The position numbers and the translations under genes were made by a program. 64,000 nt of DNA from Incurvaria masculella. Lineage: Eukaryota > Arthropoda > Insecta > Lepidoptera > Incurvariidae. Location of the stretch: contig OX335652.1 of NCBI GenBank assembly GCA_946894095.1, positions 8,765,001 to 8,829,000 on the forward strand. Reading direction: 5' to 3'. The notes under the pieces are model-generated. The model had not been told where the DNA came from. It did no database searches and was given only the letters and a program-made list of their open reading frames with translations. Shown here piece after piece: positions 11,902 to 23,092 of the stretch. Each line of letters opens with the position of its first letter. Position 1 is the stretch's first letter.

Positions 11902-12321
11902 TATCATGCGACCACTCGAAATAAACGTCCCGACCTGATCTACTTACCTGTTATGTCAAAATGTGTTTTCGTTATATCTTGGAGAATACTGGTCGTAGAC
12001 CCATCATGCGACCACTCAAAGTAAACGTCCCGACCTGATCTACCTGCCAGTCATGACAAAATTTGTTTTCGTTATATCTTGGGAAACACTGGTCGTAGAC
12101 CCATCATGCGACCACTCAAAGTAAACGACCCGACCTGATCTACCTGCCTGTCATGTCAAAATTTGTTTTCGTTGTATCTTTGGAATCACTGGTCGTACGG
12201 TCATCATGCGACCACACAAAGTAAACGATCAAAACAGATTTAGACATGACGGGTAGGTAGATCAGATCGGGGCGTTTACTTTGAGTGGTCGCATGATGGG
12301 TCTACGACCAGTGTTTCCCAA
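11902..12321. repeat. tandem ~100-bp repeat with an inverted last copy
   Basis: The block ATCATGCGACCACTC, AAACGTCCCGACCTGATCTA and TTTTCGTTATATCTTGG recurs at about 11903, 12003, 12102 and (partly) 12203. It is followed at 12233-12321 by an inverted copy (GGGGCGTTTACTTTGAGTGG, then TCGCATGATGGGTCTACGAC). Direct plus inverted units side by side suggest rearranged ends of a DNA element. Confidence 0.75.
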
Positions 12322-12377
12322 CTAGGTACAAGTTGATTCCAAATTTTACGTAAATTTTATAAAAAAGGTTACTTTTT

Positions 12378-12637
12378 TGGGTTCCGTACCCAAAGGGTGA
12401 AAACGGAACCCTATTACTAAGCCTCCGCTGTCCGTCCGTCCGTCCGTCTGTCCGTCTGTCACAGGGCTGTATCTCATGAACCGTTACAGGTAGACAGCTA
12501 AACTTTTCACAGTGTGTGTATTTATTTTCCCGCTATAACAACAAATAGGCAAAAAAATAAAAAATGAAGTGTTAAATCTTGTACGATGGTACGGAACCCT
12601 TCGTGTGCAAGTCCGCCTCGCACTTGATCGGTTTTTA
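12378..12637 (-). repeat. dispersed repeat R1, copy c
   Basis: Minus-strand copy with GGTTCCGTACCCAAAGGGTG, GTCCGTCCGTCC and ACGGAACCCTTCGTGTGCAA, ending near TTGATCGG. It lies in MFSD8 intron 2 next to the tandem array. Confidence 0.7.
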
Positions 12638-13149
12638 TTTAACTATAAATGAAATAATGTCACTGTTAATAGAAAAAATATTCAAATGCATTGGTTTATA
12701 TTTAATGTATTCTGAAATATGAATTGCAACACCATCATTCTGTGGACTTTTATCAACCCTATTCAACAATGGTATGACGTTACCAGTCTATAACTTCCTC
12801 TTTAGTCTATGCTGGAACAGACCTAAGCCCGACCTCGTTAGCGGCTTGCAATCGCGCGGTTTGATAATAAGGTAGGTATTTTCATTGTGATTCTAATTCG
12901 GTGTTCGCGTTCAGCAGTGCAGGTCAAGGCAAGATCGCATTTTTTTATGTAAGGTATTAGACATTCAATTGCCAGTAAAACCTATTGTCATGATATCATC
13001 GCCCCAACACACCGTAATTGTACAACTGTAATCGATTGTCGGGAGCCAGAATTGGCACACGTAATGATGTTGTAAAATATTCAACGAGTGGTCTAACTCT
13101 TTAGGCCACTCTTCAACTTAAAAATAAAATTAGATAGGACCCATTATTC

Positions 13150-13570
13150 TTTATAAAGTGGACATGGGTGGCAAACACCACCTCACAGTAATGATATTAG
13201 CCCAACACACCGCATTCCCGAAGATATTAGGTGCCAGGACTTTCCTTTCATTTAAATGAAATTAAAATTCGTTTAAATTCATTTAAATGGTCTAAGCGGC
13301 TTCGACCATCTTTTTATTCAATGCGATGCTACCAAGTTGAGCGGAGTTAAGCCTTACAGCCTAATAGGGGAAGGGGGACCTACAGTTTTACACGGGTTCC
13401 GAATCACGGAACAGCTCACATTCGTAACAAAACGCACTTATCCAACTCAGAACGGGACATAAAGTGGTGCATGAACGGGATTTCTGTGCCGGGAACCCAT
13501 GACCTTGGCATGGAATGCAAGTTCACGCGCCCCCGAGCAAGTGACTTGTATTCCACATTTGTCAGGTCTT
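13150..13570 (-). repeat. SINE with tRNA-like head and shared body
   Basis: On the minus strand a head region near 13490-13560 with a B-box-like GGGTTCCCGG precedes GTTCATGCACCACTTT, ACGAATGTGAGCTG and then the shared body GTAAAACTGTAGGTCCC, followed by TGGTCGAAGCC and TTGGGCTAATATCAT. The same body follows a 5S-like head at 17571-17733. Confidence 0.55.
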
Positions 13571-13868
13571 GCATTTCAAATTGAAGACCAGAACATGTTC
13601 ACCTTAAGATTATTATACTACCTAGCCAATGCGAATGGTTTGATTGCGTTAAGTTCCTGATCTTTACGGAATGAAAACATGAAAAAAAAACATAATATTT
13701 ATGTTAATACCATTTCAAAGATCTTAACATTATCTACCCATTTAGCGAAGAACATGTTTAACATTTTCCAATTTCTTTAACAAAACAATAAAAAACCGGT
13801 TTCACGCGATATGAGGGTTGGTCACATTTAGAAAGAATTATTCCGAGCTGCTCTAATAGTAGAGGATC

Positions 13869-15154
13869 CGAATATAAAACGACCTTCCCGAGCTGGTTAA
13901 TGGATGAAAAGTATTTTATATCAAATTTAATGTGTTAAAAAACATATCGCGAGTAGGTTGCCTAAAAAATTTCAGTCCAGAATATTTTAAATTAAATATT
14001 GAAAAATTTTTTTTTTTTAAACATTTCACTGGTTTAGTTAATAAACAAATTACACACGAATCAAAAGTATAAAGCCTATAGAGTATGCAAACGTTAGGTG
14101 AGCTATTTTTTTCCCGTCACTACTATAGGGTTGTCAGGTGTAAACAGGTAAGTCAAAAATAGTAATTTGCACCGGTCTGGTTAATAAAGAAACTTATATC
14201 AAAATAAAGATAATATTATTGCGAACACGGTAATGTAGGGTTGTCTGCAAAAAATTAGTCTTGAATTCCGGTTGTCTAGTTTTAAAAATCATTTTTAATG
14301 GTGTTTGATCCCTATCACTATACACACGATAAGTATCATTATCACTTTTTCATTAAAAAAATATGAATATATTTTAATATCAAATACAATATATACACAC
14401 ATATGAAATTAATTAATTAATGAAAAATATTCATAACATTCGTATATTTTAACATTATGAATATTAAACATTTCATATATTTTTTATACACATATATTTT
14501 TATTTATAGGTAACTTAATTTAAAGTCTATAGGTTATTAGTGCTCCAAAATAATATTTTGCATTTACAAGTGTATTGCTATCCTTACCACTTTCACGGAC
14601 AAATAGCATGCGCACTCTCTTTCATCCAATGGCCGAGCTACTCACAGCTGTTATGCTGCGTCCTTTTTTAATGCACGGGATGGTTCGCTCGGACCTCTCT
14701 GTTGCACGTATTCACTCGCAGCAATATTTTGATTTTTAAAACTCGACATCCAGAATTCAAGACTGATTTTTTGCAGACAACCCTACATTACCGTGTTCGC
14801 AATAATATTATCTTTATCTTGATATAAGTTTTCTTTACTAACCAGACCGGTGCAAATTACTATTTTTGACTTACCTGTTTACACCTGACAACCCTATAGT
14901 AGTGACGGGAAAAAAATAGCCAACCTAACGTTTGCATACTCTATAGGCTTCATACTTTCGATTAGTGTGTAATTTGTTTATTAGCTAAACCAGTGTAATG
15001 TTTAAAAAAAAATATTTTTTCAATATTTAATTAAAAATATTCTGGACTGAAAATTTTCAGGCAACGTACTCGCAATATGTTTTTTAACGTATTAAATTTG
15101 AATTAAAATACTTTTCATCCATTAGCCAGCTCGGTGAAGGTCGTTTTATATTCG
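13869..15154. mobile_element. 1.29-kb palindromic element with ~0.42-kb inverted arms
   Basis: Left arm 13869-14291 and right arm 14730-15154 are inverted copies. Outer ends are CGAATATAAAACGACCTTC and its inverse; inner matched blocks include GCGAACACGGTAATGTAGGG and GACAACCCTATAGTAGTGAC. The arms hold scattered mismatches, so the element is not recent. The 440-bp middle is AT-rich with no coding frame. It sits in MFSD8 intron 2. Confidence 0.75.
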
Positions 15155-15198
15155 TATCTTAGACTATAACTGCGACGTCGGGGTCTGGCTATCTCGTT

Positions 15199-15694
15199 TT
15201 AAGATGGCCCTTCCCGGCGGGACTAACTCATTCGCGGGCACGGTTAAAAACCGTGCTATGGTGCTCTGGAACCTTCTGTGTTTTAAAAAAAAAGACAGGC
15301 TCCGTGATGAGGAGGATGTAACATGTCCACAAAGCAGACAATGCGCATAGTGTTTGATTCAGTAATATTTACAAAAATTTTAATTACAAAACGACTTATA
15401 GCTAAAAGTAAATCACGACCGTTGTAGCCAAAAATCAAACAAAAACCAAATTTATTGTAAATCTTCTTGAAGACGAATATTTTTAAGATGTTTTTTATTT
15501 TATCGTTGTGTAATCCACCTCCAAAGTAATTGCATAAAACGCGCAAAAAATTTGAACTTTCGGACCTTATAACTTAGAAACCAAACACAATTTTACAATG
15601 CCAATGGTCATCGGATATCTAGTTCGATCAAATAAAGCTAATTTGAGCAACATTTTGGATCTCTGAAAAGAAATGTGGGCATGATCTTCTTTCC
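15199..15694 (+). mobile_element. TTAA-flanked MITE family, copy B (right end lost)
   Basis: Starts TTAAGATGGCCCTTCCCGG and continues with the family's AACTCATTCGCGGGCACGG, CACGACCGTTGTAGCC and AATCCACCTCCAAAGTAAT blocks, but breaks off after ATGATCTTCTTTCC before the right inverted end. It ends 33 bp from MFSD8 exon 2. Confidence 0.75.
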
Positions 15695-15727
15695 AAAATG
15701 TTTAGGTATGAGGATGCTCTTAAATAC

Positions 15728-15971
15728 CTGAGCTGACGCCGACCAAGAACCGCGCCCACAGCATCCAGTACTTGGCGTGGGCGTCGAAGAGGTGCAGCGA
15801 GGAGTAGGTGGCGCTGGCGAGCACGAACATGAGCAGAGTCACCAGCAGCGGAGCCCGGATGGAGCCGGCGCGGTTCGCCCACCAGCCGACCGCCGGCGAG
15901 AAGATCATCTGGCCCAGCGGGTTCGCGCCGACCACCAGCCCCATGAACTCCTTGCCGGCCGACGGGTCCAG
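15728..15971 (-). CDS. MFSD8: MFSD8/CLN7 exon 2
   Basis: Acceptor TTCCAG at 15972 and donor CAG|GTATTT at 15727; phase 0 in, one extra base out. The exon starts LDPSAGKEFMGLVVGANPLG and goes on to QMIFSPAVGWWANR, then two helices ending ARFLVGVSSG. The GxxxxxxPLGQM and GWWANRxG pieces correspond to helix 2 and the conserved MFS loop 2-3; vertebrate MFSD8 has [33 protein letters not shown] and ARGLLGIGAG. It joins directly to exon 1 (WPYLDK) across a 28.6-kb intron full of transposons. Confidence 0.92.
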
Positions 15972-16074
15972 CTGGAATTCAATTTATTAAATAAATTAAT
16001 AAAAACATACTTTCGCTGTTATTGCGAAATTAGCTGCAGCTTGGGTCATGCAACTTTCAGAGTAAAAGGCCTTA

Positions 16075-16926
16075 GGGATCGTACCACGGAGGAGGGAGGT
16101 AGAGAGGAGGTGTTATTACCTCATATTACTAAGAAACGCAGCGTGACACTGCGCGGGGAAGCGGGGGGAAAAACCATTTCATGGTGGGGGTTCAAGCTCC
16201 GCTTTTTGTGCTAAATCCATCTACCGGAAGAACCGGTATTCTTGTAGCAGCTATTCCGAGAGCTATTCTTAGTGGTTACAAGACTACAACTAGATGGCGC
16301 CTTTTGCATTTTACTGTTAGTTTTTCTATAAAAAACCTTCGAAATTTAAATCTATACCTTCGCGCGGATTCCAATAATTTTAATTTAAAAATGTCATAAA
16401 AATGTGCATCATGAGATCAATATTTCTTACCGTAAAAATAAAATTATTGCGCGCTATATATAAGCAGATAGGAAGAACGATGCATCGATACAATGCTCGA
16501 ATATTGACTCAAATTCATTGATTCAAATTGAGCAAATTCTAATTACTTGTTATTGTTACTGATTTCATTGTTCGTGTCTGTATTTCCTCCTAATTAATAA
16601 ATAAAAAAAATAAAAAAAATATATAAAATATGAGGTGTTTTACTGACAAATAAAACTTAATTCCACCTACAAACTTTAGATTATTTATATGTAATGTTTG
16701 CAACATTTTACACAAAATCGAATAGTGTAATGGACTGTTCGCTGAAAATTGCGCCGCAGACCATAGTATTGTCCCACAACCTAACACCGCCAGCGCCATG
16801 TCGCGAATGACGCTAAGCCACGCCTTCTTATCACGTGAGCTGTGACGTAGAGACCCACTTGGTAGACACAGACCCAGTTTGCTAAGACCATCTCCTCTCT
16901 ACCTCCCTCCTCCGTGGATCGTACCC
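16075..16926. mobile_element. 852-bp element with 38-bp inverted ends
   Basis: Left end GGGATCGTACCACGGAGGAG then GGAGGTAGAGAGGAGGTG; the right end inverted reads GGGTACGATCCACGGAGGAG then GGAGGTAGAGAGGAGATG. No transposase frame lies between. It is a non-autonomous DNA transposon about 100 bp upstream of MFSD8 exon 2, inside intron 1. Confidence 0.7.
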
Positions 16927-17570
16927 ATTTTTTTATACTGGACATGGATGGCTAATACCAAATTAAACGTCAGATATTAGCCCAAGACACCACATGGGAA
17001 CTAGGTGCCATGCCAGGACCTTCCTTATATTGCTCGGCTATATTTAACTGGATGGAAAACACAGACCACCGTGTTTTTAATAGTTTTTTTTGTATTTTAT
17101 ATTCATCATCCATAGACAGTACACTGCACTCGGATTTGTCATATGTTAACATTGGCCAGTTTAGCAAAACAGATCACAGCGAAGAAAAACTGGAAAGAAA
17201 CTCCGCTGGTTTTTTTTTTCAACGTCCACTTAGTCTAAATTACCAAAAGTGTTTGTCAATTATTTTTAAAAAATGAACATGAATTTACAAAAAAATACAA
17301 TTCATGCCTTATGCAACAGTTCATGACAAATATCATTATATTTTGCAAAGCTATTCCCACCAACTAACATGTTGCCAATTGGAGCAGTCCAGTCCCCACA
17401 AACAGCACCCGTTCACAGCATCACGCCGGGCACAGCCGTTACCTCTCTCGACCATAGTTTAGGGAAAGAGATAACCCGAACCAAACGTCACCGTAAGCAA
17501 GGACCCTGTCCAGTGGCAACAAAACACTGAAAGTTCGATCGTACTAACGGCGGGATTACCCCCAGCAACC

Positions 17571-17733
17571 TAGTAAATAAGGAAGGGGACCTACAGTTTT
17601 ACGTGGAATCCGAAACACGGCCAGCCTCAACGGTTGAAAATGGTCACCCATCCAGAACCCAACCGCGCTCAGAGGTGCTTACCCAGCTTAACGAATCGCA
17701 AGGCGTCCCACCACTGGGCTACCGAGGCTGGCC
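17571..17733 (-). repeat. SINE with 5S rRNA-like head
   Basis: The minus strand reads GGCCAGCCTCGGTAGCCCAG, then CGTTAAGCTGGGTAAGC, GAGCGCGGTTGGGTTC and TGGATGGGTGACC. The last blocks resemble the internal promoter of 5S rRNA (GTTAAGC, GGGCGCGGTTAGTAC, TTGGATGGGTGACC). They are followed by the body TTCGGATTCCACG and TAAAACTGTAGGTCCCC, also found behind tRNA-like heads. It is too diverged to be a 5S gene. Confidence 0.6.
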
Positions 17734-18236
17734 ATGCTACGTGACCAATTTAAGGGGCGGAGGGCTCACAAAATAACACGTTCAGTCACTAAACTAAACT
17801 ATTTATAAGTATTAATGAAAAAAAAGACAAAATGAAAAAAAAAACTAACAAGTTCTTCTTGTCGGTTGTTTTTCGCCAGAAGTAATCGTACCACCAGAAA
17901 AAATAATTCCGAGTGTGTAATTTACATCTAATGGAAGAAATAAATAAACTGAAACTGTAACGATGGAATGAGTGCTAAGGGCTGAGTGCACGAAAGGACA
18001 CATAATTAAAATCTACGTCAATGTATGAGCGTCAAAGCGCACGTCACTTTGTATGGACTTTATAGGAGGAAACTGAGTCAACGTCATGCGGTTACTAAGT
18101 CGGACGTCCCTTCCTGCAATCGGGGCTAAGTCACTACGTCGATAATATTCGTCATACATGCTAGAATAAAACAATGAACATCTACCTACCTATTATTTTG
18201 AGCTTCGTGTTCACATCCTGTCGATTCATTTCCTTG

Positions 18237-18382
18237 TACAGTCGTTACTTATCAAATGTATACACTGGAAAGAGAAGGAATTTCTAAGTCCCTTTTACTC
18301 TATGGTTGACGTCAGCATGTCAGAAAGAGATCTCAAATTTGTCTCTATTTCCGGTGTATAGATTTCAGACAAAACGACTGTA
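18237..18382. mobile_element. 146-bp MITE, copy left of mariner
   Basis: Ends TACAGTCGTT and AACGACTGTA. Nearly identical over its length to the copy at 19948-20093 and in the same orientation; the pair brackets the mariner. Confidence 0.75.
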
Positions 18383-18445
18383 CATATCGCATCACCCTAA
18401 AAGCCTCAGCAGGCATTGGCATTTGCAAGGAAAGCGTATATAATA

Positions 18446-19724
18446 GGTCGGGGAAAAAGTCTTTTCGCATTATAGTATGTATGAGCTTGTAATAAAATCT
18501 CTTTGGCTATACTATTTGTATCTGGCTGGTTTTGGTATCATTGAAAGTTTAAATTTTAAAGAACATAATTCCAAATTCAAATTAGGAAAATGTGTGATTC
18601 TCATTTGTTTTTCGTACTGTCAAAATGAGTGAATCTAATGAAGAAATTCGATACATTTTAAAATTTTACTACAAAAAAGGTAAAAATGCAACGCAAGCCG
18701 CGAAAAAAATTTGCGATGTTTATGGACCTAGTGCAGTGTCTGTGAGAGTAGCACAAATTTGGTTTAAGCGTTTTCAATCCGGAAATTTTGATGTCAAAGA
18801 TGCACGTCGCTCTGGTCGCCCTATTACGGATAAAATGGATGCCATTTTTGAAAAAGTGGAGCAAGATCGGCATATCAGTAGTTACGACGTAGCTGAAGAA
18901 CTAGGAATTGACCACAAAACAGTTTTGGCGCATTTGAAAAAAACTGGGTACACAAAAAAGCTCGATATTTGGGTACCTCACGAGCTCACTGAAAGAAACC
19001 TAATGAACCGTGTACTCATTTGTGATTCTTTATTACGACGTAATGAAACCGAACCATTTTTGAAGAAGCTGATAACTGGTGATGAAAAGTGGATCACGTA
19101 CGACAAGAACGTGCGAAAAAGGTCGTGGTCAAAGGCCGGTCAAGCTTCACAGACTGTGGCGAAACCCGGGTTAACTCGCAACAAGGTGATGCTGTGTGTG
19201 TGGTGGGATTGGAAGGGCATTATTCATTATGAGCTGTTACCACCAGGCAGGACCATCGATTCTGAACTCTACTGCGAACAACTGATGAGATTAAAGCAAG
19301 AAGTTGAGAGAAAGCGGCCGGAATTAATCAACAAAAGGGGTGTGGTTTTTCATCATGATAACGCTAGACCTCACACATCTTTAGCCACTCAGCAAAAACT
19401 AAGAGAGTTTGGCTGGGAGGTGTTAATGCATCCGCCGTATAGTCCTGACCTTGCACCTTCAGATTTCCACCTGTTTAGGTCTCTTCAGAATTCTTTAGGC
19501 AGTGTCAGGTTAACATCACGAGAGGACTGCCAAAACCACTTGTCGCGGTATATTGATCAGAAGTCCCAATATTTCTATAGCAATGGGATCATGTCCCTAC
19601 CTACAAGATGGCAAAAAGTTATCGAACAAAATGGTACCTACATACTTTAGTTAAATGTAAATAAACCATATTAAAAAATGTTTTGAATTTTCTTAAAAAA
19701 TGCGAAGAAACTTTTTCCCCAACC
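18446..19724 (+). mobile_element. full-length mariner element
   Basis: 1279 bp. Left end GGTCGGGGAAAAAGTCTTTT and right end, inverted, GGTTGGGGAAAAAGTTTCTT, about 28 bp each with CGCATT at the inner edge, flanked on both sides by the target TA. Length, ends and an uninterrupted transposase fit a complete mariner. It lies in MFSD8 intron 1, antisense to the gene. Confidence 0.92.
18625..19650 (+). CDS. mariner transposase (mellifera-type), intact
   Basis: 341 aa without stops or frameshifts, the usual mariner length. The N-terminal third carries two helix-turn-helix units for binding the inverted ends, followed by the WVPHEL linker motif at 116-121. The catalytic core has D153 in TGDEKW, D245 in HHDNARPHTS and D280 in YSPDLAPSDFHLF, giving the DD34D spacing of mariners. 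Blocks such as KRSWSKAGQASQTVAKPGL and WWDWKGIIHYELLP are like the mellifera subfamily as I know it. All catalytic residues are present, so the protein may still be active or was until recently. It cuts and pastes its element at TA sites. Confidence 0.95.
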   Translation: MSESNEEIRYILKFYYKKGKNATQAAKKICDVYGPSAVSVRVAQIWFKRFQSGNFDVKDARRSGRPITDKMDAIFEKVEQDRHISSYDVAEELGIDHKTVLAHLKKTGYTKKLDIWVPHELTERNLMNRVLICDSLLRRNETEPFLKKLITGDEKWITYDKNVRKRSWSKAGQASQTVAKPGLTRNKVMLCVWWDWKGIIHYELLPPGRTIDSELYCEQLMRLKQEVERKRPELINKRGVVFHHDNARPHTSLATQQKLREFGWEVLMHPPYSPDLAPSDFHLFRSLQNSLGSVRLTSREDCQNHLSRYIDQKSQYFYSNGIMSLPTRWQKVIEQNGTYIL

Positions 19725-19947
19725 TATATGTGATTCGTAGCGTATTCGTTTTTTTTTTAACAAAAACTAATTCACTTTTAAAGTTTCAGCTTTGATCTTT
19801 TGAATTTGAAAACTTGTGAAAAATTAAAAAATAATGCTTTTCTTGGATTGTAAGTCAGCCACAGTCTGTGAAAATGTCATTACCGATACAGTGAAATGGT
19901 TGTTTTGTAGAATTGAATCAATACCTCTTCATCTTGTTATCTTGTAG

Positions 19948-20093
19948 TACAGTCGTTACTTATCAAATGTATACACTGGAAAGAGAAGGAATTCCTAAGT
20001 CCCTTTTACTCTATGGTTAACGTCAGCATGTCAGAAAGAGATCTCAAATTTGTCTCTATTTCCGGTGTATAGATTTCAGACGAAACGACTGTA
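19948..20093. mobile_element. 146-bp MITE, copy right of mariner
   Basis: Same ends (TACAGTCGTT / AACGACTGTA), same length and same orientation as 18237-18382, with only a few substitutions between the two. Confidence 0.75.
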
Positions 20094-20157
20094 CCTAATA
20101 AATTAATTGTTTGCATTTGTTATGCGCTACCATCTAATATTCCGGGAAGTCAGGACA

Positions 20158-20615
20158 TTTTTAGTCACGATAATGTAAATGGCTGAATCTAGGTTCACAG
20201 GTTAGAGACTAACCCTCTGATGCTAAATATGTCGGATTGCCTGCACCAAGTTGTTGCGTTAGCTAGATTGGCTATACAAAATAGATGTTGCCATATATCT
20301 TCTGAGGTTTATACTGAGTTGTTTTTAAATTCAATACTTAAAAATACCTGCAATTATATCTGTGACCTAAATCCCCTATAACTACGAAATGCAACCAAAG
20401 ATTTGTTCAGCTTTGGTATTACTATGCAAGTATGTAACTTTTATGCTGCGATATTTTCTTCCTTTTACCTTATCATATATTTTTCTTGTAACGATACTAC
20501 CTTTTCAGGCGCCTTGGCGCAGGCAGACCGACACATTTAGCATTAGAGGGATCATCTTTATCCTGTAAACCCGGTTTTAGCCATTTACGTTATCGTTACC
20601 ATTTTTGTCGCGACC
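20158..20615. mobile_element. ~458-bp inverted-repeat element
   Basis: Left block GATAATGTAAATGGCT with CTGATGCTAAATATGTCGG and TTGCCTGCACCAAG is mirrored on the right (GGCGCAGGCAGACCGACAC, TTTAGCATTAGAGGG, AGCCATTTACGTTATCG). The diverged arms are about 100 bp, with no coding frame between. Confidence 0.6.
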
Positions 20616-21749
20616 TCCTAGTCTATAACTAAAGATCGTTTGTTTCCTCGTTGTCCCTAGTGCTACCAAGTAAGTCTTTCTTTAGTAATGTCAGGGAATT
20701 TTGGTTATTAAATCAAATACTTTTTTTTATTCTAAAGTGGTATTTTCTGAACCATTTCATGGTTACGTGCGTTTTTGATAAAAATGTTTGCAGTCAGGGC
20801 GACAATTTAGGGTTTTTCTCTCGGGCTTTTACATTTTGCGTGTAACAATATATTTTACGATTTCTGAAACGAACTCTGAAAGCCAACAATTTTGTAATTG
20901 GAGCGCCTGACGACGCTCACGAGTTTTAACAATGTTTCAACGTTTTCAGGTGCTCAGTTTAAAAGGCCCCACTTTGTAATTTGGGAGAAATGATTCTGCA
21001 GGGAGAGTATCCCACAGTTTCCGTCCCTATATTATCTAGACTAGAGGATCAGTTTGGTTCGAAGCAACAGAATGTAGACAGTATGGTAACCCTAGTTGCA
21101 CCTCAAGGCCAAGGCTGCAACGCCGCCGTTGCGTGCTTTATCAATCGCTAGCGAGTTGCCGAGCGGCAGTATCTAAATTGCCGTAGGTGGCAATTATCTA
21201 CACTGACGAGGAGGGTTTCGTCAATGCCATGACTCGTCGCATGATTTTGTCGCCCACCAAAGTCAAGATCGAGGTCGACTCAAACGTAAATGGTGCCCGC
21301 TGGGCTATTTTTATATCTGTCCCGCAACTACCGGCATCTCGGCTGGGATGTCACAACAGAGATGCAATATAGAACATTATTGAGTCTAGCGCCGAACGGT
21401 ACAAATAATGTTGTGCAGCACAATGCATTTGATAATTTCGCTCTGTCGCTGTGTAAAGATAAGCTAGAAGCCAATCAGGCGCCCATGCAGGTACCTATAT
21501 ACCCACCAACTAGTGTTACCTACCAACCTAAGTGCTAGACACGATGTTGTCGATGTTGAATACATTTAAAATTCATTCCACTAAAGCTCTGATAAGGTAG
21601 AATATTATGTACCTACTTATAGTAGGATATTACACAATTCTGTTACGCTGATGGGTTCACAGTTCATCCTCTCGGAGCGATAACCGCTTCCTTATCAAAA
21701 ATTTAATGTAGGTACCTACCTAACCTAGTTTCTAAGTTAAGAGGCCCAT

Positions 21750-21900
21750 TGACGCTAACGTTACGATATTTTGGTGTTATTTCAATGGTTATTTCAGAGC
21801 CGGTTAAGAATAAATACCAGTAAAAAAAAAAATATCAAAGTTTGGACTATTATCTAGTGTATGACCGTCAAACGGGCTTAATGCGATGCCTATACTCTTC
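21750..21900 (+). repeat. dispersed repeat, pair with 46330-46480
   Basis: Shares ATATCAAAGTTTGGACTATT, then ATCTAGTGTATGACCGTCAA and an upstream GACGCTAACGTTACGATATT block with the diverged copy near 46330-46480. Nature unknown. Confidence 0.4.
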
Positions 21901-22107
21901 AAAAAAAATAAGTTTGCAGACGCCCATTTACTAGGTTTTTGTTCCAGCGCTTGGAAATGATTCATGATTTATACAATTTTCTTTTTTAAAGTACAAGATT
22001 GCATATTTATCTAGTGAATAACCGTCAAAAAATTATGAAATCGCGAAAAATAGATTTTATAAATCGAAAACAATATTTTGGGGATCGAAAACAATATCGA
22101 AAACAAT

Positions 22108-23092
22108 GGGGTGCCCCAGAAGTAAATAGACAAACTAGTCTTAACAATATTTTATTTTAAAAAAATCGATAGCATATGAATTTGGTATGTAAATGGAAGG
22201 AAAACTAACTTATTTTTAATATATTTATCATATTTGCTCCAGCGATATCTTTGTATTCAGTTTTTCTGAAATTAATAGCAGCACGCGGCATGGCCGCTTT
22301 TCCAGATGTAGCCCTTACTTTTTTGGCCAACCTAGTCCATCCCTTTTTGAAAGATAAGAATGTTTGAGGTATATCTGTGTACTTTAGGCACTCTTTTACA
22401 CAGGTCCTAAAAAATTTCAATAAGTCGAGCTTGAAGAAAATTGGGGCATTTTTTGTCTAGTTGAGAACTCTACACCCGCATTCTGTAAATACTGAGTAAC
22501 TTAAACTCGTAATGGCGTGAAGCCTAATCGGTCCAAAACAAAACACCTACTCACCAATAATGCTTGTCTATGAAAGGTATTGCAATATGATAATGCACTC
22601 TCTAAGGTAAATCTGGGAGTTCATATACCCTGTATAATAATAGGGTTCGGAAACATTGCTGTTTTCGTTCATAGGTTGCCAAAATAGGTATACACTGGAC
22701 TTGGAAATTTTTAAAAAACCTTTTTTACTCGGCTTATATTTCTTCATGTAGATACTAGACTTAGTCTTCACGGAATCTTTTTAAAATCGGCCTCTTCCGT
22801 TTCTTTGTGACGTTTTATTATTCGGTACATACTTATTTTTCTTGCGCCCTCTTCAATAATATGATGCTCTATCTCAGATTTCTCATGATTCAAATAGTAT
22901 TGAATAACTATCTTTGAAAACCATTTTTGTTCGGCTCCATTAATAAAAAAAAATGCAAGACTGTTTTTAAACCGGCCTATTTTGACAGATTAGTTAAGTA
23001 TGGTTACCATGACAATTATTTATTTTATCTGTGAAAACTTTTTCTGTGGCCACTTTGATTTTGATTAAAGTCTCTTTACTTCTGGGACATCC
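22108..23092. mobile_element. possible degenerate DNA transposon with 24-bp inverted ends
   Basis: Left GTGCCCCAGAAGTAAATAGA at 22111 is mirrored by TCTCTTTACTTCTGGGACAT ending near 23090. The end sequence is like that of Tc1/mariner-superfamily elements that start near CAGGGTGTCCC. Short basic frames inside (for example on the minus strand near 22205-22420) do not show a recognisable transposase. Confidence 0.35.

Noticed and set aside
17620..17733. Possible 5S rRNA gene
   Set aside because: Only the internal-promoter half resembles 5S; the 5' part and 3' end do not, and a SINE body follows.
21187..21538. Moderately GC-rich overlapping ORFs in MFSD8 intron 1
   Set aside because: No domain or splice context; may be a degraded gene fragment but nothing identifies it.
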